Positions 1-8,541 of a stretch of DNA of 26,713 nucleotides are shown one piece after another. The stretch covers positions 1 through 26,713 of the forward strand of contig CAYWMN010000016.1 in NCBI GenBank assembly GCA_964459065.1. Direction: 5' to 3'. This DNA comes from JAMCXS01 sp964459065. GTDB lineage: Bacteria; Acidobacteriota; Terriglobia; UBA7540. A program made the translations under genes and the position numbers. The notes under the pieces were generated by a model. The model was not told the origin of the DNA, ran no database searches, and saw nothing but the letters and a program-made list of their open reading frames with translations. How positions within the stretch are numbered: the stretch's first letter is position 1; the number at the start of each line of letters is the position of its first letter.

Positions 1-2690
1 TTCCGCTCGACGTGCTGGTGATGGATATGGGCTGGCACACCACCCCGCACTGGGGATCTCTCGATTGGAACGAGAAGCTGATTCCGCATCCCGAGGAACT
101 CCTGGCCTGGCTGCACAAGCGTGGAATCCACGTGACCGTCAATGTGCACCCGAACGGAGGCGTCGGCCCCTGGTACAGCCAGTACGACGAGTTTTGCCGG
201 GCGATGGGGATTGATCCGGCCGAACAAAAAACCATTCCTTTTGAAGACACCAATGAGAAGTTCATGCACAACTACTACAAGCTGCTTCTTAATCCCCTGG
301 AAGCGCAGGGTGTGGACTTCTGGTGGCTCGATGGGGGAATCCATCTGGGCTGGGACAACGCCCAGAACTTCTGGAACATCGGGCGGCCCTCTACGGGACA
401 CCGCGGCGCCTCGTTCAGCCGCTGGGGTGGATGGGGCAATCAGCGCTATCCTGTCTTGTTTTCCGGTGACGCCTCTTCATTGTGGCGAGTGCTCCGTTTT
501 GAAGTTCCGTTTACGTCCACCGCCGGCAACGTCGGCGCCGATTACTGGTCCAACGATGGCGCCGGATTTCGGATTAAGATTCCGAGCTCCCAGCTTTTTG
601 CCCGCTGGATTCAGTTTGATTCCCTGAGCCCGGTCTTCAGAACGCACGGCGCCGATTTCTTCGGCAATTTCCGCATCCCGTGGGACTACGGCCGCCAGGC
701 CGAACAGGCCAGTCGCCAGGGCTACGACTTGCGGGCAAAACTGTTCCCTTATATCTATACCTGCTCTTATCTGTGCTGGAGGCAGTCGCTACCGCTGGCG
801 CGCCCCCTGTATCTGGATCACCCTGGCGCCAGGCAGGCTTACACGCATCCTGAGGAGTACCAGTTCGGTCCCTCTTTGCTGGTCGCGCCCATTGTTACGA
901 GGGGCATCGGAAAGGCCTGGCTTGGTGCAACCAACGCCTGGTTCCCCAAGGGCCCGTGGTGGAATCTGATCAGCAACGAGCGCGTCGATCGGGCCGGCGA
1001 TCACACTGTGCTGGCTTCGGCGAACCAAATTCCGGTGTATGTGAGAGGCGGCGTGCCTCTGCCCATGCAGCCCGTAAGAATGCGCATGGCGGAAAAGCCC
1101 GCCGATCCGCTGGTCGTGAGCGTCTACCCGGGGCCAAGCGGGCGCTTCACCTTTTATGAGGACGACGGCTCCTCGCCGGCCTACCTGCATGGCGCCTATG
1201 CGCTGACGCCGCTCAAATATGAGAACCTGGGAGCCCAAGGGGTTCGGGTTATCGTCGGCCCTGCTTCGGGCCATTATTCAGGCCAGCCGCAATCGCGCCG
1301 TATCATTATCCGGCTGCCGGTTACCACGCGTCCGGAAAGCGTCCTGGTGGGCGGCAAACCGGTTCCCAACTCGTCCACGGCGCTGCCCGGTTACAGCTAT
1401 AATCCCACCACCGTTATCACCGAGATTCGTCTGCCCAGCGAGTCGATCCATCAAGCGGTGGAAGCGAGCGTGGTTTTCAAGGGTTCGCAGAAGGTCCAGT
1501 CGTTGCTGCCGGAAGTGGTCAACCGCATCGTGACCACGCGCCAGGCGCTGGCCGGGGCGGGCAGGGTGCTCGCCATGTGGAAGTTCCAACTGAATACATT
1601 GCTGTTCCACTTACAGACGCTGCGTTCAAAAGCTGCGCAAGAATTGGGGCCTGCCTCCGCCTCTGAAGTGCTGGCGGGGTTGCAGTCCGCCGACGCAGAA
1701 ATGGCCAAGGTCCAGGCGCAAATCTCCCAGTATCCGAGCGAGCAGGCTCGGGCTGCCGCTTTTGCGCTGGCCCATGCTTTCCTGAGCGCCAGCGTCAGGC
1801 TGCGCAAGGCGCAGGAGGGATTCCTGCCCGGCCCGGAGCCTCGTTACCACAAACCGTTTGAGTGGCCTAACGATATCCGCGGTTACCATGCCGGGCTTCT
1901 ATTGCGGGCGCTTGTGCCGGAAGCACACACCGGAGACACGCTCGGGGTTGACGTGCCGGGTCTCGCGCGCCGGCGCTTTGCTCTCACGGGGGATCAGCAG
2001 TCGTTCTACGCGTTTGTCCCGTTCATCAACGCCAACCAGCATCCTCTCTACCACTTCCGCGGCACCCTGACGCTTGCACTCCACTCGCGCGGAGCTGTGC
2101 GCTCACTGAAGCGCGGTCTTGATGTTCAGCAGCGGCTGCTCGATCAGTGGAGTTCGGTTGGTCCTTTCCCTCTGGGACAAGCGCCTGATCTGGGTGGCAC
2201 TCTGATTACTGCGGCGACGCTGCACAAGTCTTATGAGGGCAAGGATGGCAAGACGGTTTCGTGGGTATCGGTGCAGACAGCCACCGGGCATTTAAAGTAT
2301 CCGAGGGGGCGCCGTTATCTGCGAAGGCTTAAGCGGTGGATTGACCTTAGCATCCTTTACCATGATCACGATGCGTCCGCCGTCGCGGCGACGTGGGTGA
2401 AAGCGAGCAAGCCTTTAATTGCCAAGGTCAGCGTGCGAAATGCTGATGGTATCGAGGTTTGGATTAACCGGACCCAGATCTTCAGCTCACCGCATGCCGC
2501 GGGAACCGCGACTCCCTCCGGGCCGCCGCCGGTAGCGGTTAAAGTTCCCCTCCATAAGGGATGGAACCAGGTTGTGGTGAGAACCAGCCATGCCGCAGAT
2601 GACTGGGGCTTTTCCGTCCGCTTCGCGTTACCGGCGGGCGTCGTTTGCGAGCAGTCTTCTACGCCGCCTGTCCCCCAGGGAGCGAGCTGA
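1..2690 (+). CDS. GH31 family alpha-glycosidase, 5'-truncated by window edge
   Basis: This is the C-terminal part of a glycoside hydrolase family 31 enzyme, which cleaves alpha-linked glucosides or xylosides with retention. The frame is open to the left edge and the first in-frame GTG (12) sits inside the barrel, so the true start is outside. Counting from that GTG, the likely nucleophile Asp is about residue 107 in GVDFWWLDGG and the acid/base Asp about 153 in FSGDASSLW. These are followed by the family-typical segment around YWSNDGAGF. After the barrel come the proximal beta domain (IPVYVRGGVPLPM) and a DUF5110-like FYEDDG segment. The last 350 or so residues contain a WSSVGPFPLG motif and a beta-rich region ending in GWNQVVVRTS, which look like carbohydrate-binding modules. 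It lies near the deoxyhexose BMC locus but there is no direct link. The family is secure; the substrate is not determinable. Confidence 0.88.
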   Translation, partial: PLDVLVMDMGWHTTPHWGSLDWNEKLIPHPEELLAWLHKRGIHVTVNVHPNGGVGPWYSQYDEFCRAMGIDPAEQKTIPFEDTNEKFMHNYYKLLLNPLEAQGVDFWWLDGGIHLGWDNAQNFWNIGRPSTGHRGASFSRWGGWGNQRYPVLFSGDASSLWRVLRFEVPFTSTAGNVGADYWSNDGAGFRIKIPSSQLFARWIQFDSLSPVFRTHGADFFGNFRIPWDYGRQAEQASRQGYDLRAKLFPYIYTCSYLCWRQSLPLARPLYLDHPGARQAYTHPEEYQFGPSLLVAPIVTRGIGKAWLGATNAWFPKGPWWNLISNERVDRAGDHTVLASANQIPVYVRGGVPLPMQPVRMRMAEKPADPLVVSVYPGPSGRFTFYEDDGSSPAYLHGAYALTPLKYENLGAQGVRVIVGPASGHYSGQPQSRRIIIRLPVTTRPESVLVGGKPVPNSSTALPGYSYNPTTVITEIRLPSESIHQAVEASVVFKGSQKVQSLLPEVVNRIVTTRQALAGAGRVLAMWKFQLNTLLFHLQTLRSKAAQELGPASASEVLAGLQSADAEMAKVQAQISQYPSEQARAAAFALAHAFLSASVRLRKAQEGFLPGPEPRYHKPFEWPNDIRGYHAGLLLRALVPEAHTGDTLGVDVPGLARRRFALTGDQQSFYAFVPFINANQHPLYHFRGTLTLALHSRGAVRSLKRGLDVQQRLLDQWSSVGPFPLGQAPDLGGTLITAATLHKSYEGKDGKTVSWVSVQTATGHLKYPRGRRYLRRLKRWIDLSILYHDHDASAVAATWVKASKPLIAKVSVRNADGIEVWINRTQIFSSPHAAGTATPSGPPPVAVKVPLHKGWNQVVVRTSHAADDWGFSVRFALPAGVVCEQSSTPPVPQGAS

Positions 2691-2906
2691 GAGGAGCTGC
2701 TTGCTCCATCTGACATCATCCGACGAGAGCGGGGTGTTTGCGTCTGACATCTCCATATACTTGCCCGCCCAAAAGTGCTAAAGTACGGCCCGGGTAGTTA
2801 CCGAAGTTCCGGGCACACTTCAACTTGATCAACGCAAACGGCGCAGCCTTGAAGCACCACGCTGGGCCATTCCGGGCTGAAAGCATCAGCCCCTGGAGTC
2901 GCACCG
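2691..2906. other. Intergenic region between GH31 and GIDE-like genes
   Basis: These 216 bases hold no supported gene. There is a small hairpin (GGAGC/GCTCC, 2693-2707) without a T tract just after the GH31 stop. The 9-base direct repeat TCTGACATC occurs at 2709-2717 and 2743-2751. TATACT at 2756-2761 resembles a -10 but lacks a well-spaced -35. Confidence 0.35.
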
Positions 2907-4046
2907 ATGTCAAACGACAATTCAGAAGGTTATGCGGTCGTCGGATTCTTTTTCGGCCTGTTCATGTTCTACAAGGGGTTCCGCCAATTCCGGAACTACC
3001 TCCTGCTTGCCGACACGCCCGAGATTGCGATTCGCAGCATCCCCATGGGCTTCGGGGAGGTTCACGGAAAAGCTCAGGGCGAAAAGACCCTTCAGTCTCC
3101 CATCAGCCATACCCCCTGCTTTGTTTACAAGGTGGTCATCCAGCGATGGAACAACGATTCTGGCAAAGATGACGACGGTTACTGGGTTCCGCATCAGGTT
3201 GACTGGGACGGCGTGGGGTTCCACCTTACCGACGACACCGGCAAAGTGCTTGTTGACGCGCAGGGAGCGGAACTTGACATCCCCGAGACCGCGTCGTGTG
3301 AAGCCGGCGCAGGCGCTGATCCCAACCCAGGTGTTGCAGCCACCCCGCAGGAACTGCTGGAATATGTCACCCGGGCGGAATCGCATTGGAGTGGAAACAT
3401 GTTCGAGCACGGGCTCAGGTATATCGGCCAGCACGTTGGTTCCGCCGACGAACAACGGCGGCAGAATCTGAAGGACGTGTTCCAGCATCCTCCTGGCACC
3501 CCGGAGTTCTTGCGCGGAGTTATGACCGTGATGGGGCCCCGCATGAAGCGCCACCTGGAATCGATGGGCCCGCAATCGGACCCCCAAAAGGAAGAGGCTC
3601 GCCAGACCATGCTCCAGGCGCTCCAGCACCCTCCGGGAAGCAAGGAATACCTGGAAGGAGTGCGCCGGGCCGAACAGATGGCCGGTAAGCCGGGATCAAC
3701 TCCCACCTTCAACGCGCTCACCAAGGCACTGCACCAGAGCCCCGACGCCACGCCCGGCCAGCCCAGTCCCGCCAGTGGCCGCTATCTTTTCACGGAATAT
3801 TGTTTGGTTCCCGGAGTTTCGTACGATATCAGTGGCACCTGTATCGAAAATCCCCATCCCCAGGATGCCAATGACCACAACCTGATGGCCAGGGGTTCCA
3901 CGGAAAAAGAGTTCCTCATCACCAGCAAAGCAGAGAAGAACCTGAAAACCGGCCTGCGCAAGCGCGCCATCCATATGATCCTGGTTGGCGCGGGCATGGC
4001 CGTTGCCTGCATGGCGATCCTGCTCTTCGACCTCGGCCTGCTCTGA
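2907..4046 (+). CDS. Membrane-anchored protein with GIDE-like domain
   Basis: This 379-residue protein has one hydrophobic segment at each end (about residues 8-26 and 353-379). The first 140 or so residues resemble the GIDE/MULAN-type domain: a TPEIAIRSIPMGFGEVHGKA stretch, then a segment like SPISHTPCFVYKV followed by charged beta strands and GVGFHLTDDTGKVLVD. Bacterial proteins with this arrangement are usually uncharacterised, and the ubiquitin-ligase label on the family comes from eukaryotic members that carry a RING finger. No RING cysteines are visible here. The middle is helical and acidic, with repeated QHPPG motifs (FQHPPGTPEF, LQHPPGSKEY) about 50 residues apart. GGAG lies 8 to 10 bases before the ATG. 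It converges with the methyltransferase gene, with seven bases between the two stop codons. Function unknown. Confidence 0.7.
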   Translation: MSNDNSEGYAVVGFFFGLFMFYKGFRQFRNYLLLADTPEIAIRSIPMGFGEVHGKAQGEKTLQSPISHTPCFVYKVVIQRWNNDSGKDDDGYWVPHQVDWDGVGFHLTDDTGKVLVDAQGAELDIPETASCEAGAGADPNPGVAATPQELLEYVTRAESHWSGNMFEHGLRYIGQHVGSADEQRRQNLKDVFQHPPGTPEFLRGVMTVMGPRMKRHLESMGPQSDPQKEEARQTMLQALQHPPGSKEYLEGVRRAEQMAGKPGSTPTFNALTKALHQSPDATPGQPSPASGRYLFTEYCLVPGVSYDISGTCIENPHPQDANDHNLMARGSTEKEFLITSKAEKNLKTGLRKRAIHMILVGAGMAVACMAILLFDLGLL

Positions 4047-4053
4047 CGCTCGC

Positions 4054-4728
4054 TTACTTGACGATACGGAGTTCGATGCCGAGGCTCGCGGGGCCACGCA
4101 TCGGGGCAGAGATCAGGCAGTGGCCGGTAAGGCCTGCCTCGGCTGCGAAACTGCGGATTTCTTCGGTGGTGTATTTTTCTTCCAACCTGCTGGGCTCGAT
4201 GCCTGCAACCTGACGCATTTGATTAAAGTCTCTCAAAGCCTGCTGAATGGAGTCGCGCCTGACATCATGGATGAGGGCAAGTCCCCCGGGCTGGAGGACG
4301 CGGTAAATTTCCCGAAGAGCTGCGACCGGTTTGGCCCAATGGTGAATGGTGGAGCGGCTGATAACAATAGAAACAGATTGATCGGGAAAAGGGAGCGCAT
4401 GCACGTCCGCGTGCAGAATTTTGACACGTCCGTCGAGGCCTCTTTCTCTGGTATTCCGTACCGCCAATCCGACCATGTCAGGAAAATAGTCCGTCCCGAT
4501 AAAACGCAACGCTTTGAGCTCCGGCCGAAGAGCCATTTTGAGCAGAAGTCGCGCGGTGCCGGTCCCCGCGTCCAGCAGAACGCCGCCCAGCGGGTGCCCT
4601 CGCCGCTCAAACAAGAGCCTCCGGATCATGAAATCGTCATACCATGCGAGAAAGCGCTGGCTGTATCGGTCATAGAGCTCCGCCGAGTAGTGAACGTGAA
4701 GGTTGGGTCGCGCCGCCTGGTTGGTCAT
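4054..4728 (-). CDS. Class I SAM-dependent methyltransferase
   Basis: This 224-residue protein has a Rossmann-fold methyltransferase pattern of the Methyltransf_11/25 type. Motif I is VLLDAGTGTARLL (about residue 50), an acidic residue follows in FIGTDYFPDM, motif II-like ADVHALPFPDQS is next, and the post-motif is LQPGGLALIHDVRRD. There is no signal peptide or membrane segment, so it is cytosolic. It is the last gene of the FAS/PKS-like operon, starting 28 bases after the acyl-synthase-family stop. It probably methylates the lipid or polyene product or an aromatic head group, but the substrate cannot be read from the sequence. Ubiquinone/menaquinone-type methyltransferases (UbiE-like) share these motifs and remain possible. 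Confidence 0.82.
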   Translation of the reverse strand: MTNQAARPNLHVHYSAELYDRYSQRFLAWYDDFMIRRLLFERRGHPLGGVLLDAGTGTARLLLKMALRPELKALRFIGTDYFPDMVGLAVRNTRERGLDGRVKILHADVHALPFPDQSVSIVISRSTIHHWAKPVAALREIYRVLQPGGLALIHDVRRDSIQQALRDFNQMRQVAGIEPSRLEEKYTTEEIRSFAAEAGLTGHCLISAPMRGPASLGIELRIVK

Positions 4729-4756
4729 CAGAGTGGGTCCCTTCTTGCCGGTCTCA

Positions 4757-5983
4757 TCATTCTTTTCTCAGGGCCTGCTCGCTGGCTGCGTCTGAGCGAA
4801 CTTTGGCCACCGCGGCGTTTAATAGATTTTTCTCATCGGCCCATTCGAGTTTGTCGGCTCCCTTGACCAGCTCAAAGACCCGGTTGATTTCGTCCGGCGA
4901 GAGGTAGTGTCCCATCTCTTCCAGTCGCACCGCCAGGGCCGCCCGGCCGCTGTGCTTGCCGAGCACGAGCCGAATCCCATCCGCGCCCACGGTATGGGGT
5001 CGAAAGGGAAGATACGTATCCGGATGCTTGAGGATGCCGTCCTGGTGAATGCCCGCTTCGGTGACAAAAATGTTGGCGCCGACGACCGGCTTGTGGGGAG
5101 CAAGCGGGATGCCGGTGCGCTCCGCGACCAGCCGGCACAACGATGTGAGCTTCGAAGCGTCAATGGAGATGCGGCAGCGATACTCATCCCGGTTCAAAAG
5201 CAGCGCGAGGGCCACTTCCTCGAGGGGCGCGTTGCCGGCGCGTTCGCCGAGACCGTTCACGGTACATTGCACCACCTGAACGCCGGCTTCCACCGCCGCC
5301 AGGGTGTTGGCGGTCGCCAAACCCAAATCATTATGAAAATGGACAGCCATCATCACCTTGCCAAGGCTGGGCACATGGTCTTGCAAGTGGCGGATGATGG
5401 ATTTGACCTTCCCCGGGGTCAACACTCCCAAGGTATCCGGGAAACCCAGAACCGTGGCGCCCGCTTCGATGGCTCGCTGGTAAACTTCGCAAAGGAAATC
5501 CAGTTCCGTGCGGCTGGCGTCTTCCGGACTGAAAGCCACACGGTGGAAGCTCCGCCGCGCGTACTCCACGCTCCGGAGGACCATCTCGATCACCTGCTTC
5601 TTCGTTTTGCGGAGCTTGTAGTCTCGGTGAAAAGGACTGGTGCCGACAAACAGGCTGACGGCGCGGCGATAAGGGCCGGCGCCCTCCAGCGCCTCCCGGG
5701 CCGCATCAATGTCGCTAGGCAAGGTCCGGCACAAGGCCATAATGACCGGGCCGGAGACTTCCCGGACAATTGCCTGGGCGGCGCGGATTTCGCTGGGCGC
5801 GCAGGCCGGAAATCCCGCCTCAATCGATCGAACTCCCGCCTCCGCCAGCGCGCGAGCAATCTCCACCTTGGCGTCCGGGCGGAGAGAAACCCCCGGCATC
5901 TGCTCGCCTTCCCGCAGCGTCGTATCGCTGAAGAAGACTTCCCGCAGCCCCGGCGCGTTCGAGTTCGCAAAGCCCGAACTCAT
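4757..5983 (-). CDS. 2-isopropylmalate/homocitrate synthase family enzyme (catalytic domain only)
   Basis: This DRE-TIM metallolyase of 408 residues condenses acetyl-CoA with a 2-oxo acid in the characterised relatives (LeuA, NifV, AksA, CimA). The metal and substrate signature is complete: SDTTLREGEQ (Asp 20, with Glu where most members have the Asp of LRDGEQ), HFHND (His 215 and 217) and GERAGNAPLEE (Asn 251). It stops shortly after the helical linker and lacks the C-terminal LeuA regulatory domain, as in NifV and AksA, so leucine feedback is not expected. AAGGAAGGG precedes the ATG. It lies 54 bases after the MaoC gene and 28 before the methyltransferase, inside the FAS/PKS-like operon, with no leu or nif neighbours. 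An acyl-chain or starter-building role through 2-oxo acid elongation is inferred; the 2-oxo acid is unknown. Confidence 0.85.
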   Translation of the reverse strand: MSSGFANSNAPGLREVFFSDTTLREGEQMPGVSLRPDAKVEIARALAEAGVRSIEAGFPACAPSEIRAAQAIVREVSGPVIMALCRTLPSDIDAAREALEGAGPYRRAVSLFVGTSPFHRDYKLRKTKKQVIEMVLRSVEYARRSFHRVAFSPEDASRTELDFLCEVYQRAIEAGATVLGFPDTLGVLTPGKVKSIIRHLQDHVPSLGKVMMAVHFHNDLGLATANTLAAVEAGVQVVQCTVNGLGERAGNAPLEEVALALLLNRDEYRCRISIDASKLTSLCRLVAERTGIPLAPHKPVVGANIFVTEAGIHQDGILKHPDTYLPFRPHTVGADGIRLVLGKHSGRAALAVRLEEMGHYLSPDEINRVFELVKGADKLEWADEKNLLNAAVAKVRSDAASEQALRKE

Positions 5984-6037
5984 CCCGTCCCTTCCTTCCC
6001 CACATCGGAGTTGGCGCCCAACGATGGCGCACGAGCC

Positions 6038-6523
6038 TCAAGCATAGTAACGGACCACCCACTCGGCCACGCAGGAGGGAATCATCATCCCTTGGCATTC
6101 CAGGGTCACCAGCCAGACGGCCTGCACGTAGCCCGCAGATTGTTGCCAATCCTTGAGCGTGAACCGGGCCCGCAGCTTCGCCCCGGCGCGGACCGGGGCA
6201 GGAAAACGCACGTAGTTGAGCCCACAATTGATCGCCAGGCGAATCCCGCGTACCTGGATCGTCGCCGACAGGAAGCGCGAGACCAGGGAGAGGGTCAAGA
6301 AGCCGTGAGCGATGGTCTGGCGGAAAGGGCTGGAGGTCTTGGCGCGCACAGGATCGGTGTGAATCCACTGCCGGTCCTCCGTGGCCTCGGCAAACTGATT
6401 GATCCTCTCCTGCTCAACCTCGAAATAATCGGAGACCGCGACTTCCTGGTTCAAGAGTTCCTGCAACGCCGCCGGACTCTCAATCACCCTCGGCGTTGCC
6501 GAAGGAGTTCTGATTTCTTCCAC
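6038..6523 (-). CDS. MaoC-like (R)-hydroxyacyl dehydratase
   Basis: This 161-residue single hot-dog protein resembles MaoC/PhaJ-type (R)-specific enoyl hydratases or 3-hydroxyacyl-ACP dehydratases. The catalytic Asp and His are in EDRQWIHTD (Asp 50, His 55) and the family signature continues with IAHGFLTLSL. The length is typical for the single-domain form. The start is GTG, with GAGGTG about ten bases upstream. It begins 12 bases after the ketosynthase stop, so the pair is almost certainly co-transcribed. In this operon it would dehydrate the 3-hydroxyacyl-ACP made by the ketoreductase. No enoyl reductase is present in the operon, so double bonds could be retained. That is an inference from absence within the window only. 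Confidence 0.88.
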   Translation of the reverse strand: MEEIRTPSATPRVIESPAALQELLNQEVAVSDYFEVEQERINQFAEATEDRQWIHTDPVRAKTSSPFRQTIAHGFLTLSLVSRFLSATIQVRGIRLAINCGLNYVRFPAPVRAGAKLRARFTLKDWQQSAGYVQAVWLVTLECQGMMIPSCVAEWVVRYYA

Positions 6524-6535
6524 GATTTTTACACC

Positions 6536-7798
6536 TCAAAATCTCTGCAAGAATTCGCCCTGGATTTTCTCGGCCGGCCTCTCCGGTGCTTCCACGGCAA
6601 TCGCCGCCACGTTGCCGCCAAACGCAAAGGAGTTGGACAAGGCTAGTCGGACCGGTTGGGGCCGCGCCCGATGACGCACCAGGTCCAGGCCGTCGAAGGC
6701 GGGATCGGTCTTTTCCAGGCCCAACGTCGGCAGAACCATGCCATGCCGCATCGCCAGGAGAGTGGCGATAAATTCCACGCTGCCCGCCGCGCCCAGTGAG
6801 TGTCCGTGCGCTCCTTTGGTAGAGCTGATAGCGACCTTGCCGTTGTCGCCACGCAACTGGAGCAGGCGCTGGATTGCAACCAATTCCGCCGTGTCGTTGA
6901 CGACCGTTCCGGTGCCGTGGGCGTTGATGTAATCGAGACGGGCGAGATTTTGCGCAGACTTCCCAAGGGCTTCCCACATCACGCGGAAAGCGGCCCCGCC
7001 GCTGGGGTCGGGCGAGGTGGCATGGAAGGCTTCGTTGGCCGAGCCGTACCCGACAATCCAGGCGTGGACCGGCGCGCCGCGCTCCCGCGCCAGGGATTCT
7101 TCCTCAAGAGTCACCAGGGCAAAGCCATCGCCCAACATCATCCCGTCACGCTCCACGTCAAAGGGCTTGCACCCTTCCCGCCCCGTCAGCCGCAGGATGT
7201 TAATCCCGCTGAAGGAAATCTCCGATAAGTATCCCACGCCTCCCGCAAAGGCCCGTCGTGCCCGGCCCTGACGGATCATGTTGTAGGCGGCTCCGATCGA
7301 GCTGGTTCCGGAAGCGCACGCCGTCGAAATCATCAAGGCCGGCCCTCGGGCGTTCAACTGGCGGGCCGCTTCGGTCAGGAGAGATCCGGAACTCAGCCAG
7401 GCCTGCGACTGCAAAAGGCTTTCCGGCAGGTCGGCGGCCTGGCGCCGGGCGCGCAGGTAGTCCTGAAAGCGCGTCGTGGTGCTTTGCGAGCAGCCCAGCG
7501 AGAGGGCCGTGTCATAAGGCGAAATATCCGGGGCTTCAATCCGTGCAGCCGTCAAGACGTCTTTCACCACGCTGCTCATGACCTGCGCCACCAGTTGATC
7601 GGCGCGCGAAGGGTCTTCCCCATCGAGTTCGGGAATCGCCGCCGCCGTGCGTGCCCGGTAAATCCAGTGGCTCGCGTCAAACCGCCGCACCGGCGTCCGG
7701 CCGGGACGCTCGCCCTTCAACCCTTCCCAGAAGGCGTCAAGGCCGCGCCCAAAGGGACTCCAGATGGCCATGCCGGTGACCGCCACGCGATTGCTCAC
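6536..7798 (-). CDS. Beta-ketoacyl-ACP synthase, catalytically intact (FabF-like)
   Basis: This 420-residue thiolase-fold condensing enzyme has the full Cys-His-His set: STACASG (Cys 161), NAHGTGT (His 294) and STKGAHGHSLGAAG (Lys 328, His 333). It should extend an acyl-ACP by decarboxylative condensation with malonyl-ACP. The start is GTG overlapping the ketoreductase stop as GTGA, which implies translational coupling. The divergent partner ketosynthase (8538-9749) is upstream in the same operon, so this is probably the active half of a KS/chain-length-factor pair. A housekeeping FabF role is less likely because no acyltransferase (fabD), fabI or fabZ lies nearby and the operon carries its own ACP and ligase. 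Confidence 0.92.
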   Translation of the reverse strand: MSNRVAVTGMAIWSPFGRGLDAFWEGLKGERPGRTPVRRFDASHWIYRARTAAAIPELDGEDPSRADQLVAQVMSSVVKDVLTAARIEAPDISPYDTALSLGCSQSTTTRFQDYLRARRQAADLPESLLQSQAWLSSGSLLTEAARQLNARGPALMISTACASGTSSIGAAYNMIRQGRARRAFAGGVGYLSEISFSGINILRLTGREGCKPFDVERDGMMLGDGFALVTLEEESLARERGAPVHAWIVGYGSANEAFHATSPDPSGGAAFRVMWEALGKSAQNLARLDYINAHGTGTVVNDTAELVAIQRLLQLRGDNGKVAISSTKGAHGHSLGAAGSVEFIATLLAMRHGMVLPTLGLEKTDPAFDGLDLVRHRARPQPVRLALSNSFAFGGNVAAIAVEAPERPAEKIQGEFLQRF

Positions 7799-8541
7799 CG
7801 CGCCCCACCTCCGTCGAGTTGCAGGACCTGCCCTACCACATAGCTCATATCCTCACGCGCCAGGGCCGAAACCGCCGCGGCGACTTCTTCCACCTTGGCA
7901 AAGCGCCCTACGGGAATCCGCCGCGCCGCTTCCCCGAGAGCTTCCTGATTGGAATTCGCCAGCATGGCGGTTTGGGTCCAGGAGGGGGCCACAGCGTTCA
8001 CGCGGATACCCTTGCCGGCCACCTCTCGGGCCAGACTGCCAGTAAGGGAATTGACCGCCGCCTTGGCGGCGCCATAAGCGCTCAAGCCCACCGGTCCGCG
8101 CGCCGCCGTGGAGGTGATGTTGATAATCGCACCGCGCCGCCGCCGCAGCATCAGGCGCAAAGCGGCCTGCGAGCACAAGACTGCGCCCATCAGATTGGCC
8201 TGCACGATCTCCAAGAACTTATCCGCCGGGGTCAGGGCGAACAGACCTTCATGAGCGCGGCCGGCGTTATTGACCAGAACATCGAGGCGTCCGTGACGCT
8301 TCTCGACGGCGCTGAACATTTCCCGCACCTCATCCTGCTTAAGAACGTCGGCCTGATGCGCCCAAGCCGTCCCGCCGGCTTTTCGGATGGCCTCACAAGT
8401 CTCCTCCGCGGCGTCCTGCCGGGAATGAAAATTGACCACCACGGCGTAACCGTCGCACGCCAGCCTTTCGCAGATGGCCCGGCCGATGCCGCGCGATCCA
8501 CCGGTCACCAAGGCAACGGGATTTTGCTCGCGCACGGTCAT
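7795..8541 (-). CDS. 3-oxoacyl-ACP reductase, SDR family (FabG-like)
   Basis: This 248-residue classical short-chain dehydrogenase has the cofactor motif TGGSRGIG (residues 13-20), NNAG (91-94), the catalytic Ser in NITSTAARG (about 144) and YGAAK (Tyr 156, Lys 160). It ends with the typical VVGQVLQLDGGGAR. The residues after strand 2 (NFHSRQ) suit NADPH. It should reduce 3-oxoacyl-ACP to the (R)-3-hydroxy form. I chose the ATG at 8541 although the frame is open further upstream. That ATG overlaps the upstream stop as ATGA, the upstream extension has no family similarity and lies within the neighbouring gene. The 3' end overlaps the GTG of the ketosynthase. Confidence 0.92.
   Translation of the reverse strand: MTVREQNPVALVTGGSRGIGRAICERLACDGYAVVVNFHSRQDAAEETCEAIRKAGGTAWAHQADVLKQDEVREMFSAVEKRHGRLDVLVNNAGRAHEGLFALTPADKFLEIVQANLMGAVLCSQAALRLMLRRRRGAIINITSTAARGPVGLSAYGAAKAAVNSLTGSLAREVAGKGIRVNAVAPSWTQTAMLANSNQEALGEAARRIPVGRFAKVEEVAAAVSALAREDMSYVVGQVLQLDGGGAR

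Noticed and set aside
4757..5983. LeuA of leucine biosynthesis
   Set aside because: The regulatory domain is missing and no leuB, leuC, leuD or ilv gene is adjacent; operon context is lipid/polyketide-like.
4907..6646. Long + strand open frame of 579 codons opposite the condensing enzyme and MaoC genes
   Set aside because: It is antisense to two genes with complete catalytic motifs, its composition is Arg/His/Gly-rich, and it matches no family; a GC-driven shadow frame.
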